Of a stretch of 64,000 nt of DNA, positions 1 to 9,579 are shown piece after piece. A program made the position numbers and the translations under genes. Under the pieces are notes generated by a model that worked only from the letters and a program-made list of their open reading frames with translations, searched no databases and had not been told where the DNA came from. The DNA comes from an uncultured Lachnospiraceae bacterium. Its GTDB lineage: Bacteria; Bacillota; Clostridia; Lachnospirales; Lachnospiraceae. The stretch lies in the NCBI GenBank assembly GCA_905209075.1, contig CAJLRL010000011.1, positions 10,376 to 74,375 on the forward strand, written 5' to 3'. The stretch's first letter is position 1; each line of letters starts with the position of its first letter.

Positions 1-77
1 TTGGTCAGGTATACACACAGCTTCCAACGCTTAACGACGTATTTCTTGAGATTACGGGAAAGGAACTTAGAGACTGA
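1..77 (+). CDS. ABC transporter ATP-binding protein, C-terminal end only (partial)
   Basis: The frame starting at base 3 reads through to a TGA at 75-77 and ends ...LNDVFLEITGKELRD. The 'NDVFLxxTGxxxRD' ending is typical of the ATPase subunits of ABC-2 type exporters. The start of the gene lies outside the window. Its TGA overlaps the ATG of the next gene by one base (TGATG), so the two are translationally coupled and form one operon with the two permeases downstream. The substrate cannot be inferred from this fragment. Confidence 0.75.
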   Translation, partial: GQVYTQLPTLNDVFLEITGKELRD

Positions 78-1243
78 TGAATGGAATAAAAACTTTTTTT
101 CACAACATGAAATATACAACGCTTTGTATGTTCCGTGCAAAAACTTCATTGTTTTGGACACTTGCATTTCCTATTTTACTTGCAACATTTATGTATATTT
201 CCTTTGGAAATCTGTTTGAAAAGGATGAGCTCTTTAAAACTATTAATATAGCTGTTGTTGAATCTGAAAATGATGATACACTAATGAGCATTCTTAAAAG
301 TCTTGATGTAAACTATAGTGATAAGTCCGGTGATCCAAAATTTTCAAACCTTATCAATATGAAAATAATGGATCCATCTTCCGCCAAAGATGCCTTATCA
401 GACAAGGAAATTACCGGAATCATTTATACAGAGGACTGTTCACTCGTAGTTGATGAGAATTCCTTTAACGCATCAATACTTGAATCAATACTGACACAAT
501 ATAAACAGCAGGAAGATGTCATTTCAAACATAGCCAAAACAGATCCGCAAAATCTGGAAAATGCCATCACTGCACTTACAGACACAGATACAGCCTACAC
601 TGAAATTTCATCATCGGACGGAAACCAGAGTGAATACAACAATTACTTTTACGCTATATTTGCGATGAGCTGCCTGTTTTCTGCATTTTCATCAGTCTCA
701 TCAACCTGCTGGATGCTCGCAAACACCAGCCCACTTGGCATGCGCAGATGTCTTACATCAACAAACAAAACTATACTTATAATATCTGAATATATAATGT
801 TACTTATTATCCATTTTATAGTTGAATTGATCTCACTTTTATATATTACTGCACTTGGTGTAGATTTCGGAAACAAGTATCCGGCTATCATAGCTACGTT
901 GTTTTTCGGATGTATGATAGGACTTGCGATAGGAATAATAATCGGTGCTCTTCCTAAAGTTAATAAGGAGTGTAAGATAGGCATATCCGTCGCTGTCGGA
1001 ATGTTCCTTTCTGTAATGGATGATCTTTGCGCAAGCGGAATAAAAGATATGGTAGAACATAAATTCCCGATTGCTAACCGCATAAACCCTGCATGCCTCA
1101 TATCCGACTGTTTTTACTCTTTGAATGTTTATGAAAACTACGACAGATTTTTCAGAAATATTTCAATAATGGGCCTGGAATCGGTTATTCTTCTTACTGC
1201 CGCTTTCATACTTTTAAGGAGGGAAAAATATGCAAGTCTTTAA
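77..1243 (+). CDS. ABC-2 type transporter permease (first of a pair)
   Basis: This 388-residue membrane protein has one hydrophobic segment near residues 22-42, a polar presumably extracytoplasmic domain of about 150 residues, and a cluster of about five membrane segments from residue 195 to the C-terminus. That layout is typical of ABC-2 (NatB/YhaP-like) exporter permeases. The ATG at 77 overlaps the stop of the upstream ATPase, and the gene overlaps the next permease by 14 bases. Together they form an ATPase-permease-permease exporter acting in the cytoplasmic membrane. The cargo (drug, peptide or lipid) is unknown. The family call is firm and the substrate is open. Confidence 0.8.
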   Translation: MNGIKTFFHNMKYTTLCMFRAKTSLFWTLAFPILLATFMYISFGNLFEKDELFKTINIAVVESENDDTLMSILKSLDVNYSDKSGDPKFSNLINMKIMDPSSAKDALSDKEITGIIYTEDCSLVVDENSFNASILESILTQYKQQEDVISNIAKTDPQNLENAITALTDTDTAYTEISSSDGNQSEYNNYFYAIFAMSCLFSAFSSVSSTCWMLANTSPLGMRRCLTSTNKTILIISEYIMLLIIHFIVELISLLYITALGVDFGNKYPAIIATLFFGCMIGLAIGIIIGALPKVNKECKIGISVAVGMFLSVMDDLCASGIKDMVEHKFPIANRINPACLISDCFYSLNVYENYDRFFRNISIMGLESVILLTAAFILLRREKYASL

Positions 1244-2348
1244 ATCTTTTTTCAAAATTTTAAATAAACATAAAGGACAGACGCTCTTATATCTTTGTAT
1301 TTTCATAAGTATCATAAGTGTTCTTTCAGCTAACAATGCATTTAACGATACCAGCAGCTATGAAACAACAAAACCCAGATTTGCAGTATTTGATTACGAT
1401 AACTCGGTGGAAAGCCATGCACTTACCGGCTATCTCAGCAAAACATGCACAAAAACAGATATAAAGAACGATAAAAAAGAAACTATGCAGGATGAGCTTT
1501 TTGCCAGAAATGTAGACAGCATACTCATTATCCGTCAAGGCTTTTCCCTTGATGTTGTAACGATCCCGGATACCCGTGCCGCAACTACATTTGAATCTTT
1601 TATAAACAGTTTTACAAAGATGTATAAGGCATACACTGCCGCCGGATATTCTCCTTCTGATACAGTATCAGCCGTAAACGCATCCCTCGATAAAAAAGCA
1701 GCTGTCTCTCTTCTTGGTGGAAAAGATGTAACATCCCACTCAAAAATATACTATGGCTTTAGTTATCTGGGCTGGCTGCTCCTTATCCTGATCATCCTCG
1801 GCGTTGCACCTGTACTTCAGGTTTTTTCACGGGAAGAAATACAAAAAAGGATTCAATGCTCTGCTTACAAATTTAATAATTTCAACTGCGAACTATTCCT
1901 GGCCTCTATAGTAACCGGTCTTTTCATATGTGGAATTATTTTTATAGCTATAACCATTATTTTCAAAGGCTCCACATTATCATTTGCAGGATCACTGTAT
2001 GCTTTGAATATGATCTGCTATATGCTTGTAAGCCTGTCATTTGCATTTTTAATAAGCAAACTTACAACAAATGATGCTATTATGAACATGATCGCAAATA
2101 CTATCTCACTTGGAATGGCTTTCCTTTGTGGAATATTTGTTCCCGAAGAGTTTCTCGGTGATAACATAATAAAGATATCACATTTCCTTCCTGCATACTG
2201 GTACACTCAGGCAGTTAAAAACATTGATTTCCATCTTCAAAAATCGCTTCCGGATATTTTTATGTGCATGGGAATACAGCTGCTGTTTGCACTTGCAATA
2301 GCGATCATTGCAATCCGTATCAGCAAAACAACCCTGCGCCACAGATAA
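1230..2348 (+). CDS. ABC-2 type transporter permease (second of a pair)
   Basis: This is a 372-residue paralogue in layout of the preceding permease: an N-terminal membrane segment (residues about 15-35), an extracytoplasmic domain, and about six membrane segments from residue 175 onward. The start at 1230 lies inside the end of the previous gene and is preceded by AGGAGGG, a strong ribosome binding site. It would form a heterodimeric membrane channel with the preceding permease, energised by the upstream ATPase. It is the last gene of the operon and is followed directly by a strong terminator. The exported substrate is unknown. Confidence 0.8.
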   Translation: MQVFKSFFKILNKHKGQTLLYLCIFISIISVLSANNAFNDTSSYETTKPRFAVFDYDNSVESHALTGYLSKTCTKTDIKNDKKETMQDELFARNVDSILIIRQGFSLDVVTIPDTRAATTFESFINSFTKMYKAYTAAGYSPSDTVSAVNASLDKKAAVSLLGGKDVTSHSKIYYGFSYLGWLLLILIILGVAPVLQVFSREEIQKRIQCSAYKFNNFNCELFLASIVTGLFICGIIFIAITIIFKGSTLSFAGSLYALNMICYMLVSLSFAFLISKLTTNDAIMNMIANTISLGMAFLCGIFVPEEFLGDNIIKISHFLPAYWYTQAVKNIDFHLQKSLPDIFMCMGIQLLFALAIAIIAIRISKTTLRHR

Positions 2349-2355
2349 TATACGC

Positions 2356-2390
2356 AAAAATTTCCCACATGCTATTTGTGGGAAATTTTT
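2356..2390. terminator. Bidirectional rho-independent terminator
   Basis: A perfect 14-bp stem (AAAAATTTCCCACA / TGTGGGAAATTTTT) with a 7-base loop. It has an A-run on one side and a T-run on the other, so it can end both the exporter operon and the converging aminotransferase transcript. Confidence 0.85.
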
Positions 2391-2391
2391 G

Positions 2392-3585
2392 TTATCTGTT
2401 ATACTTATTGTAGATGCGCTCAAACGCAGGCATTGACCTCTTTATCATTTCTTCGTCAACACAGTATGATATGCGTACCCATCCCGGACATCCAAATCCA
2501 TCCGCAGCAACGATAAGTACATCTTCCTCTTTTGCTTTCTCGCAGAATGCATTGCTGTCATCCTCAAGTGCTTTAACAAACATATAAAATGCCCCATCAG
2601 GCTTAAAGCATTTATATCCAATATTTGTAAGTCCTTCATAAAGAAGATCCCTGTTCTTTTTATATGCACTTATATCGCCGGTCGCTCCCTGGCATCTTAT
2701 GATCATTTTCTGGAAAAGACTTGGTGCACACACATATCCAAGTGCCCTGCCGGCACCACATACTGCTGCATACAGCTCATTCTTATCGTATACCTCATCC
2801 GGTACCAGCACATATCCAATGCGCTCCCCCGGAAGAGAAAGAGATTTACTGTATGAATAGCATACAAGAGTATTATCATAATACTTTGTTACAAATGGGA
2901 CTTTAATTCCATCGTAAACTATCTCACGATATGGTTCGTCTGAAATTATAAATATTGGCCTTCCTATCTCTTTTGACTTTCCGTCAAGTAAATCTGCCAG
3001 TTTTTCTATGGTTTCCTCTGAATATACAGTTCCTGAGGGATTATTTGGAGAGTTTATTATCACGGCTCTTGTATGTTCATTTATGCGCTCTTCAAGTGCA
3101 GCAAAATCAATCTGAAAATGCTCTGTATCTGCCGGAACCTCAACAAGCTTTGCGCCTGCCGCATTTACAAAAACCTTGTATTCAGGAAAATATGGTGCGA
3201 TCGCGATAAATTCATCATACACATCACTTGTAAGTGCATGAAAACATATAGAAAGTGATGCCGCTGCACCCATTGTCATATAAAAATTATCCCCTGTAAA
3301 ATTTGTTCCATGTGTGTTATTAAGAAACTCAGCTATAGCGGCGCGTGTTTTTGCATCTCCCTGTGCGGATGTATATCCGTGAAGCTCCACCGAATCATAA
3401 TCTGTCACCAGCTCCTTTATCGTGTCATTTACGATCTGCGGAGCAGGTATGCTTGGATTTCCGATAGAAAAATCATATACATTTTCCCTGCCGACTATTT
3501 CTGCTCTTTTTTTGCCATACTCAAAAAGCTCCCTTATTGCAGAGCGCACACTTCCCAGCTGATACATACTTTCATTTACTACCAT
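2392..3585 (-). CDS. Pyridoxal-phosphate-dependent aminotransferase (class I/II)
   Basis: The 397-residue protein is a fold-type I aminotransferase. Visible family signatures are the N-terminal 'FSIGNPSIPAP' segment, 'INSPNNPSG' (substrate carboxylate/PLP contact), 'ISDEPYRE' (PLP pyridine-binding Asp), 'YSYSKSLSLPGERIGY' with the Schiff-base lysine, and a C-terminal arginine in 'GWVRISYC'. It moves an amino group between an amino acid and a 2-oxo acid; which amino acid is not clear. The start at 3585 was chosen because AAGGAG lies 6-7 bases upstream; the frame stays open further upstream without a better site. It follows the GTPase gene by 37 bases and may be co-transcribed. Confidence 0.85.
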   Translation of the reverse strand: MVVNESMYQLGSVRSAIRELFEYGKKRAEIVGRENVYDFSIGNPSIPAPQIVNDTIKELVTDYDSVELHGYTSAQGDAKTRAAIAEFLNNTHGTNFTGDNFYMTMGAAASLSICFHALTSDVYDEFIAIAPYFPEYKVFVNAAGAKLVEVPADTEHFQIDFAALEERINEHTRAVIINSPNNPSGTVYSEETIEKLADLLDGKSKEIGRPIFIISDEPYREIVYDGIKVPFVTKYYDNTLVCYSYSKSLSLPGERIGYVLVPDEVYDKNELYAAVCGAGRALGYVCAPSLFQKMIIRCQGATGDISAYKKNRDLLYEGLTNIGYKCFKPDGAFYMFVKALEDDSNAFCEKAKEEDVLIVAADGFGCPGWVRISYCVDEEMIKRSMPAFERIYNKYNR

Positions 3586-3622
3586 GTCAATCTCCTTTAT
3601 CTTATATATCCAATCTATAGTT

Positions 3623-6406
3623 TTATTTATTTGCATGAAATTCATCAAGTCCCATTCTGCGGGTTGATTCTATATTTGTTTTTAACTCTCCAGCCGACAT
3701 CCTCAGTGCACCAAGACTCATAACCGTCTGCTGCTCAAGTCCATCCGATGTTGCCACTGTGACTTTATATTTATCCCTTATCCCGAATACCATTTTTTCG
3801 ATAAAAGCATCCGCTGTCTCATCCTGCTTTGTATACACAACTTCTATGTTATGATAAGTTTCATGCTTTCCTGCATTTCCTTTTACTTTGTAAGCATCAA
3901 AGACGAGTATCAGCTTACATCCCCGGTATCCCTGATAATCTGATAAAATATCTTTCAGCTTGTCCCTGGCCGAATCTATATTTATCCTGGAGAGTTCTTT
4001 TAAGTCATCCCATGCAAATATTATATTATATCCGTCAACAATAATATACTCTTCATCCGGGGCTTTCTTCGGATAGATCGGATTTCCATGTTTATCATGC
4101 TTTACTGTCCGTGGTTTACCACTTAAACCATCATATTCATTTTTCTTTCTGCCGCTCCATTTCCGTCTCTCCTGGTCTGCCACGTCATTTTTACTCATGC
4201 CAAATTCCCTTGCATACACATCTGCAAGCTCTGCATCAAGCTCAACCGATGACATTTTGGATACTTCCTTTTCCCAGCTGGCACGTCTGCGGTTTCCTGC
4301 AATCGTTTCAGCATCCTCCGCCGAAAAAGTATTTTGCGTCCTTGCATTTGCAGAAAGCGCCTCTTCTGATTCATCCCCATTATAAACATATGGAAGATGC
4401 ATATGCTGTGATACCTCATCCCACGGCACAACATATCCTGAGCCATGCGCACAAAATACCGAACCCGTTGGATTCCTAAAATCTTCCTCACTGTCATAAT
4501 GGATTTTTTCTATGACTTCTTTTGGATTATGGCACTCGTCATATCCCCACAATTCAAGTGTAAGATGTCCCAATCCCTTCGTATATGCATGCACAAGACT
4601 CACATAATCCTGCATTGTTGCCACTGGGGCTTTTCCTGTAATTGAAGCCATCTCCCTCGTTCCATTTGTAGAAAATTCGGGACTTTCTGTTTTTGCTGAT
4701 CTCTGCTCCAGATCTGTCATTGCTCTTCCAACATATTCCATCGGTACCTGCAGCACAAAGCTGTAATATGGCTCAAGCAGGACACTTTCTGCAGATTTTA
4801 ATCCCTGTCTTATTGCACGATATGTCGCCTGTCTGAAATCACCGCCCTCTGTGTGCTTTATATGTGCACGTCCGGTAAGTATCGTGACTTTTACATCTGT
4901 AAGGGCTGAACCTGTAAGTACCCCCTTGTGTTCTTTCTCCTCAACATGTGCTGCGATAAGCCGCTGCCAGTTTTTATCCAGTACATCCTCACTGCACGTT
5001 GATGTAACGGTAATTCCGCTCCCCCTCTCAGCCGGTGACAAAAGAAGATGTACCTCTGCATAATGCCGTAGCGGTTCAAAATGTCCTACACCCTCAACAG
5101 ATTTTGCTATCGTCTCCTTATAAACTATGCTTCCCGGGCCAAACGTAACAACCACTCCAAATCTATCTTTTATAAGCCTGACCAGAACCTCCATCTGCAC
5201 CTGTCCCATAAGCTGAACGTGTATTTCTTTAAACTCTTCCACCCACACAATATAAAGCTGTGGGTCTTCTTCCTCAAGCTGCTTTAATTTTTCCATAAAT
5301 GCCGCCGGGTTCACATCATCCGGAAGTATCATTCTGTAATTTAAAACAGGCTCTAGTATCGGCATATTCGACTGCATTCCATCACCTATTCCCTGCCCCG
5401 GAAATGTGGAACTAAGTCCTGTAACTGCAACAATTTCTCCTGCCACAGCCTCGTCAACGGTTTCATATTTTTCACCCGAATACTTTCTGATCTGATCTAT
5501 CTTTTCAACCAGGCTGCCTGCTGTTCCATTACTGTCACGTCCGCTGTACTCTATTTTATCCCTGACATGCACCATGCCTCCTGTGAGCTTTAGGAATGTC
5601 AGCCTGCTTCCTCTGTCATCCCGGCCTATCTTATACACACGCGCCGAAAACTCCTGTGGATACTCCTTTTCACACATAAATCTGCCAAGCCCTTTTATAA
5701 GTGTATCAACACCTGACAGTTTAAGTGCCGAGCCATAAAAACATGGAAATATATCTCTTTTTGCTATCTTCTGTGCTATCTGTTTATCCGGCAGGCTGCC
5801 GCTTTCCATATATATATCGAGAAGCTGCTCACTGCACATAGCAAGTTCTTCGAAAAATGCGTCTGTGCTTTCATCATGTCCGGCTCCATCTGGCTGATCT
5901 GCCTCAACATATGTAGAAAAGCTGATGCAGCCATCATCCAGCTCAGCCTTAAGCTCAGCCTGCATAACATCTGCATCAGTTCCCGGCATATCCATTTTGT
6001 TTACAAAAATAAAAGTCGGGATATTGTAATGCTTTAAAAGTCTCCACAACGTTCTCGTATGCCCCTGCACTCCATCCGTTCCACTTATCACAAGGATGGC
6101 ATAGTCTAAAACCTGAAGTGTCCTCTCCATCTCAGCTGAAAAATCTACATGTCCCGGGGTATCCAGCATGACAACGTGCCATTTCTGTGATGTATCGTAT
6201 TTATCAATATCCAGCCTTGCCTGTTTTGAAAAAATAGTTATTCCACGCTCACGCTCCTGTGCGTCATTGTCTAAATATGCGTCCTGATGATCCACCCTGC
6301 CGAGTGAACGTATCTTTCCGGTATTATAAAGCATTGCCTCCGAGAGAGTTGTTTTGCCGGCATCAACGTGAGCCAGAATACCTATTGTCATATGTGTATT
6401 TACCAT
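3623..6406 (-). CDS. TetM-like translational GTPase fused to a C-terminal Rae1/YacP-type NYN nuclease domain
   Basis: The 927-residue protein begins as an EF-G/TetM-family ribosome-binding GTPase: G1 'AHVDAGKTT', G2 'RGITI', G3 'DTPGH', G4 'NKMD', followed by EF-G domains II-V to about residue 650. After a charged linker (about 690-780) comes a domain from about residue 785 with 'IIVDGYN', 'LILVFDAY', 'DETADAF' and 'TVATSDG', the acidic residues of a YacP/NYN (PIN-like) nuclease. Standalone YacP (Rae1 of Bacillus subtilis) is known to cut mRNA in the ribosomal A site. The fusion suggests a GTPase that brings an RNase to the ribosome, but this function is inferred. Tetracycline protection proteins are about 640 residues and lack the nuclease, so a resistance role should not be assumed. 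The start at 6406 has only a weak site (AGGG). Confidence 0.85.
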   Translation of the reverse strand: MVNTHMTIGILAHVDAGKTTLSEAMLYNTGKIRSLGRVDHQDAYLDNDAQERERGITIFSKQARLDIDKYDTSQKWHVVMLDTPGHVDFSAEMERTLQVLDYAILVISGTDGVQGHTRTLWRLLKHYNIPTFIFVNKMDMPGTDADVMQAELKAELDDGCISFSTYVEADQPDGAGHDESTDAFFEELAMCSEQLLDIYMESGSLPDKQIAQKIAKRDIFPCFYGSALKLSGVDTLIKGLGRFMCEKEYPQEFSARVYKIGRDDRGSRLTFLKLTGGMVHVRDKIEYSGRDSNGTAGSLVEKIDQIRKYSGEKYETVDEAVAGEIVAVTGLSSTFPGQGIGDGMQSNMPILEPVLNYRMILPDDVNPAAFMEKLKQLEEEDPQLYIVWVEEFKEIHVQLMGQVQMEVLVRLIKDRFGVVVTFGPGSIVYKETIAKSVEGVGHFEPLRHYAEVHLLLSPAERGSGITVTSTCSEDVLDKNWQRLIAAHVEEKEHKGVLTGSALTDVKVTILTGRAHIKHTEGGDFRQATYRAIRQGLKSAESVLLEPYYSFVLQVPMEYVGRAMTDLEQRSAKTESPEFSTNGTREMASITGKAPVATMQDYVSLVHAYTKGLGHLTLELWGYDECHNPKEVIEKIHYDSEEDFRNPTGSVFCAHGSGYVVPWDEVSQHMHLPYVYNGDESEEALSANARTQNTFSAEDAETIAGNRRRASWEKEVSKMSSVELDAELADVYAREFGMSKNDVADQERRKWSGRKKNEYDGLSGKPRTVKHDKHGNPIYPKKAPDEEYIIVDGYNIIFAWDDLKELSRINIDSARDKLKDILSDYQGYRGCKLILVFDAYKVKGNAGKHETYHNIEVVYTKQDETADAFIEKMVFGIRDKYKVTVATSDGLEQQTVMSLGALRMSAGELKTNIESTRRMGLDEFHANK

Positions 6407-6570
6407 ATTCTATCCCTACACCAGCAGAAGAAAATATCTCCCCAAAGTGTTTTCTCCATTCCTCTTCTAACGATTACATGAGGATCAAAAGATATTTAAC
6501 CCTTTATGCATAACAATATTATATTAATTTAATTATCTGCTGTCAAAAATTACTGACATTTGCTATAACA

Positions 6571-6599
6571 TTGACAATGTATTTTGCCACATTTATAAT
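6571..6599 (+). promoter_or_regulatory. Consensus sigma-A promoter for the DUF4317 gene
   Basis: TTGACA at 6571-6576 and TATAAT at 6594-6599 are separated by exactly 17 bases, a perfect match to the housekeeping consensus, 37 bases upstream of the DUF4317 start codon. This predicts strong, largely constitutive expression. Confidence 0.8.
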
Positions 6600-6636
6600 T
6601 AAGTTTGAAAATTAAATTCCGAAAGGTTTTGGACAT

Positions 6637-7965
6637 ATGAATAAAAAAGAAGTTCTTGAACTAAAAAGAAGACTGAAAAAAGATCAGGCTACTTTCACAC
6701 GTCTGGTTGGCTGCTATGTGGACTGTAACCACGAAAAAATATGCAAATTCGGCAGTAAATTCCTCACTCTTGAGGAAGAAGAGTATTATAAATATCTTGA
6801 AATTGCAAACAAAGTTCTGTCCGGCACAATAGGAAACAACCTGCTTGACCTGTCCTTCCCACTTCAGGAGGAAGAAGTCGGTGGCAGACAGCAGATCCTT
6901 ATGGCTCTGCGTGACAGCGATCTTGAGGACGAAACTTTACTTGACACATACTATGATCTGGTCATTGATACATATGATGAAGCCGGAAACTATCTTATCC
7001 TGCTGTACCTTGACAGCTATGATGTGATGACCCGCACAAGGGACAATATAAATGTAGACGAATCAGAGGAAGTGTACAAATATATGCTATGTGCTATCTG
7101 TCCTGTTTCTCTTTCAAAACCTGGTCTTGGCTATCTCGAAAAGGAACAGCGCATAGGGCCCCGTATAAGGGACTGGGTTGTCGGCGCACCAGACACAGGA
7201 TTTTTATTTCCTGCCTTCAATGACAGAAGTACCGACATCCATTCTACACTTTTTTATACAAAAAATACCAAGGAGCCTCACTCAGAGTTCATGACAAACG
7301 GACTCGGATGTGGTGTAGAGCGCACTGCCACAGAACAGAAAATGGCCTTCCACTCTATCGTAAGAAATGTACTCGGTGCTGAAGATGAAAGCACCGATGA
7401 TGTAATGCTTGATATACAGCAGAATCTTTCCGAAATGGTTGACGAATATACCGAAACCCATGATGATGATGCAGATCCGTTTATACTTGACAGTGAAGCT
7501 ATGAACAAAGTATTAAACGACTGCCACGTATCTGAGGAAAAGATTTCCCGTATTGAAAAGTCTGTTACAGAAGCATTCGGGGACAAGCCTCCTGTCGTGG
7601 AAAATGTGATCGATTCAAAAGCACTTGCTGCAAATGAAATCAGGGTTGAAAAGCTTGCACTCGAAAGCCAGGTTGGTGAACTTACCCTGGAATTAAACGA
7701 AAAGACCGCACAGCTTGAAGAAAAAGATTCTGTCATCGAGGAAAAAAACAGCCAGATCGAGGAACGCACAACCCAGCTTCTCGAAAAACAGGAAGAAATC
7801 GATAATTACGTTGCAGAAACCAAAACCTATGATGTAGTTTTACGTGTAAAACCTGAAAAGGCTTCACAAATACACTCACAGGTCATAAACGGGGAAAAAT
7901 GTCTTGTCATTCCAATGAAGGATAACGAAAATGCAACAATAAATGGTATAAATACTACATTATAA
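6637..7965 (+). CDS. DUF4317 family protein of unknown function
   Basis: This 442-residue soluble protein starts MNKKEVLELKRRLKKDQATF, which I recognise as the DUF4317 family common in Lachnospiraceae; no activity is established. The first 270 residues look globular. Residues about 335-400 form a Glu/Lys-rich coiled coil with heptad-like repeats ('EEKDSVIEEKNSQIEE'). The C-terminal 40 residues look like a small beta-rich unit. There is no signal peptide or membrane segment, so it is probably cytoplasmic. It is a single-gene transcription unit with a perfect sigma-A promoter and its own terminator, which suggests a well-expressed housekeeping role. Confidence 0.75.
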   Translation: MNKKEVLELKRRLKKDQATFTRLVGCYVDCNHEKICKFGSKFLTLEEEEYYKYLEIANKVLSGTIGNNLLDLSFPLQEEEVGGRQQILMALRDSDLEDETLLDTYYDLVIDTYDEAGNYLILLYLDSYDVMTRTRDNINVDESEEVYKYMLCAICPVSLSKPGLGYLEKEQRIGPRIRDWVVGAPDTGFLFPAFNDRSTDIHSTLFYTKNTKEPHSEFMTNGLGCGVERTATEQKMAFHSIVRNVLGAEDESTDDVMLDIQQNLSEMVDEYTETHDDDADPFILDSEAMNKVLNDCHVSEEKISRIEKSVTEAFGDKPPVVENVIDSKALAANEIRVEKLALESQVGELTLELNEKTAQLEEKDSVIEEKNSQIEERTTQLLEKQEEIDNYVAETKTYDVVLRVKPEKASQIHSQVINGEKCLVIPMKDNENATINGINTTL

Positions 7966-7980
7966 ATACTCTGACAGCTA

Positions 7981-8027
7981 AAAAACTGCCGCATCATACC
8001 TGTATAAGTATGATACGGCAGTAAAAA
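7981..8027. terminator. Bidirectional rho-independent terminator
   Basis: A 14-bp stem (CTGCCGcATCATAC at 7986-7999 with GTATGATaCGGCAG at 8008-8021) with A-rich and T-rich flanks, between two converging genes. Confidence 0.85.
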
Positions 8028-8903
8028 TTACCAGCTTAAAACCTCGTAACCATCTTCTGTCACAAGAACCATGATCTCCCACTGCGCTGATGGAAGCCCA
8101 TCATCTGTGTAAACTTCCCAGCCGTTCTTGTCATCGATATAGATATCTGCTTTTCCCATGTTTACCATAGGTTCAATTGTAAATATCATTCCCGGAGCCA
8201 TAACCATATCTGTTCCGCGCTTTGTATTGTAACCAACCCATGGTTCCTCATGGAATTCAAGTCCTACTCCATGTCCTCCGATTTCTCTTACCACTGTATA
8301 TCCGTTTGCGAACGCATGGTCATGCACAGCCTGACCCATATCACCTAAAAATCCCCATGGTTTTACTTCCTTAAGTCCAAGCTCGACACACTCTTTTGTG
8401 ACATCAACAAGTTTTTTCTTTTCAGGACTTACATTTCCTATGCAGAACATCCTTGATGAGTCAGAAAAATATCCGTTTAAAATAGTAGAACAATCTACGT
8501 TTATGATATCTCCATCCTTTAATATAACATCCTTTGATGGGAAACCATGACATACCTGCTCATTTAATGAAGTACAAACACTAAATGGATACCCCTCGTA
8601 ATTGAGTGGAGCCGGAATTCCTCCCATATCTGTAGTCATATCATATACTATTTTATCGATCTCAGCCGTATTCATACCCTCATGGATATGCGCCTGTATG
8701 TAATCAAGAACTGCAACATTTATCTTTGCGCTCTCTTTTATTCCTGCTATCTGATCCTCATTCTTTATAATATCATGTGTAGGAACCTTATGATGCTCTG
8801 CTGCAAGACATGCAATTTTATTGTCAAATGCAGCATGACATGACTTATATTTCCTGCCGCTGCCACACCAGCAAGGATCATTTCTTCCAATTTTAAATGC
8901 CAT
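8028..8903 (-). CDS. map: Methionine aminopeptidase, type I, with N-terminal SEC-C zinc motif
   Basis: The 291-residue enzyme removes the initiator methionine from nascent proteins. The N-terminus carries a SEC-C motif (IGRNDPCWCGSGRKYKSCH) that binds zinc and is common in Clostridial MAPs. The metallopeptidase core shows the expected five metal ligands: Asp in 'INVDCST', Asp in 'YFSDSSR', His in 'GGHGVGLEFHEEP', Glu in 'FTIEPMV' and Glu in 'QWEIMVLV'. The start at 8903 gives the normal MAP/SEC-C N-terminus; the frame extends 11 codons upstream without a better site. It follows the membrane protein gene by 13 bases and is the last gene of the yqeY cluster. Confidence 0.92.
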   Translation of the reverse strand: MAFKIGRNDPCWCGSGRKYKSCHAAFDNKIACLAAEHHKVPTHDIIKNEDQIAGIKESAKINVAVLDYIQAHIHEGMNTAEIDKIVYDMTTDMGGIPAPLNYEGYPFSVCTSLNEQVCHGFPSKDVILKDGDIINVDCSTILNGYFSDSSRMFCIGNVSPEKKKLVDVTKECVELGLKEVKPWGFLGDMGQAVHDHAFANGYTVVREIGGHGVGLEFHEEPWVGYNTKRGTDMVMAPGMIFTIEPMVNMGKADIYIDDKNGWEVYTDDGLPSAQWEIMVLVTEDGYEVLSW

Positions 8904-8916
8904 AATAATCTTCTTT

Positions 8917-9579
8917 CTAATGTGAAAGTGTGACATTTCCTATGTCAACACGATCCCACAATTTTTCATTTATTTTATAATCAGTTTTTTCAAGGAGTGC
9001 CTTATACCCATCCCCTGAAACATCATAATCAGTCGTTTCCGCATTTTGAAGCTGCGCATAAATTTCCTGATATTTCTGCGCAAGAGCTGCTTTCTTCATA
9101 GTCTCTTTCAGATCATCCTCTGTTATTCCAAGCGCACTCTGACCATCTATATCTGTAAGGTCAGACCAGAAATCACTCTCGCTGTTTTCATATGCATCAA
9201 TATCTTCCTGAGTCAGTTCGATTCCATCGTCAACTGCCATCTCGTAAAAGATTTCATCATGAATAAGCATATTTACCGCTGCATTCGATGCTGCAACCCG
9301 CACAAATTCTCCATCTATATGCAGATTCCAATATTTATTTGTATTATCCGGATCGTATACAACTGCCTGTTCTTCAACAGTTTTCTCCTCGTATGCCACA
9401 TAATATGCCGCATCCTTAAGTGTCAGCTTCTGGTCATTAACCTGCACCACAACATCATCCAGATGATCTTTGTATGTGATCTTACTATTCTGGATCCTGT
9501 GTCTGTAGGCGATAAAGCCAGTAAAGGCAACAGCTATCAAAAGAACTACAGTTATCATATGTTTTTTCTTTATTGACAA
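8917..9579 (-). CDS. Membrane-anchored SurA/PrsA N-domain-like protein
   Basis: The 220-residue protein has one N-terminal membrane segment (residues about 7-25) after a basic start and an extracytoplasmic part. The segment 'VVVQVNDQKLTLKDAAYYV' followed by a helical region resembles the chaperone N-domain of SurA/PrsA-type foldases. No parvulin PPIase domain follows, so it may be a chaperone-only form. The predicted start is TTG at 9579, with GGTGG upstream, overlapping the end of yqeY by 10 bases; an in-frame ATG at 9558 would leave a less basic N-terminus. The function is inferred from fold similarity only. Confidence 0.55.
   Translation of the reverse strand: MSIKKKHMITVVLLIAVAFTGFIAYRHRIQNSKITYKDHLDDVVVQVNDQKLTLKDAAYYVAYEEKTVEEQAVVYDPDNTNKYWNLHIDGEFVRVAASNAAVNMLIHDEIFYEMAVDDGIELTQEDIDAYENSESDFWSDLTDIDGQSALGITEDDLKETMKKAALAQKYQEIYAQLQNAETTDYDVSGDGYKALLEKTDYKINEKLWDRVDIGNVTLSH

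Noticed and set aside
1..219. 72-codon frame from base 1
   Set aside because: It is out of frame with the ABC ATPase ending (NDVFLEITGKELRD) and overlaps the permease start; it is a shadow.
3623..6406. Labelling the GTPase as a tetracycline resistance gene
   Set aside because: Although it belongs to the TetM/EF-G-like group, the extra nuclease domain, the chromosomal housekeeping-like context and the lack of mobile signals nearby do not support a resistance call.
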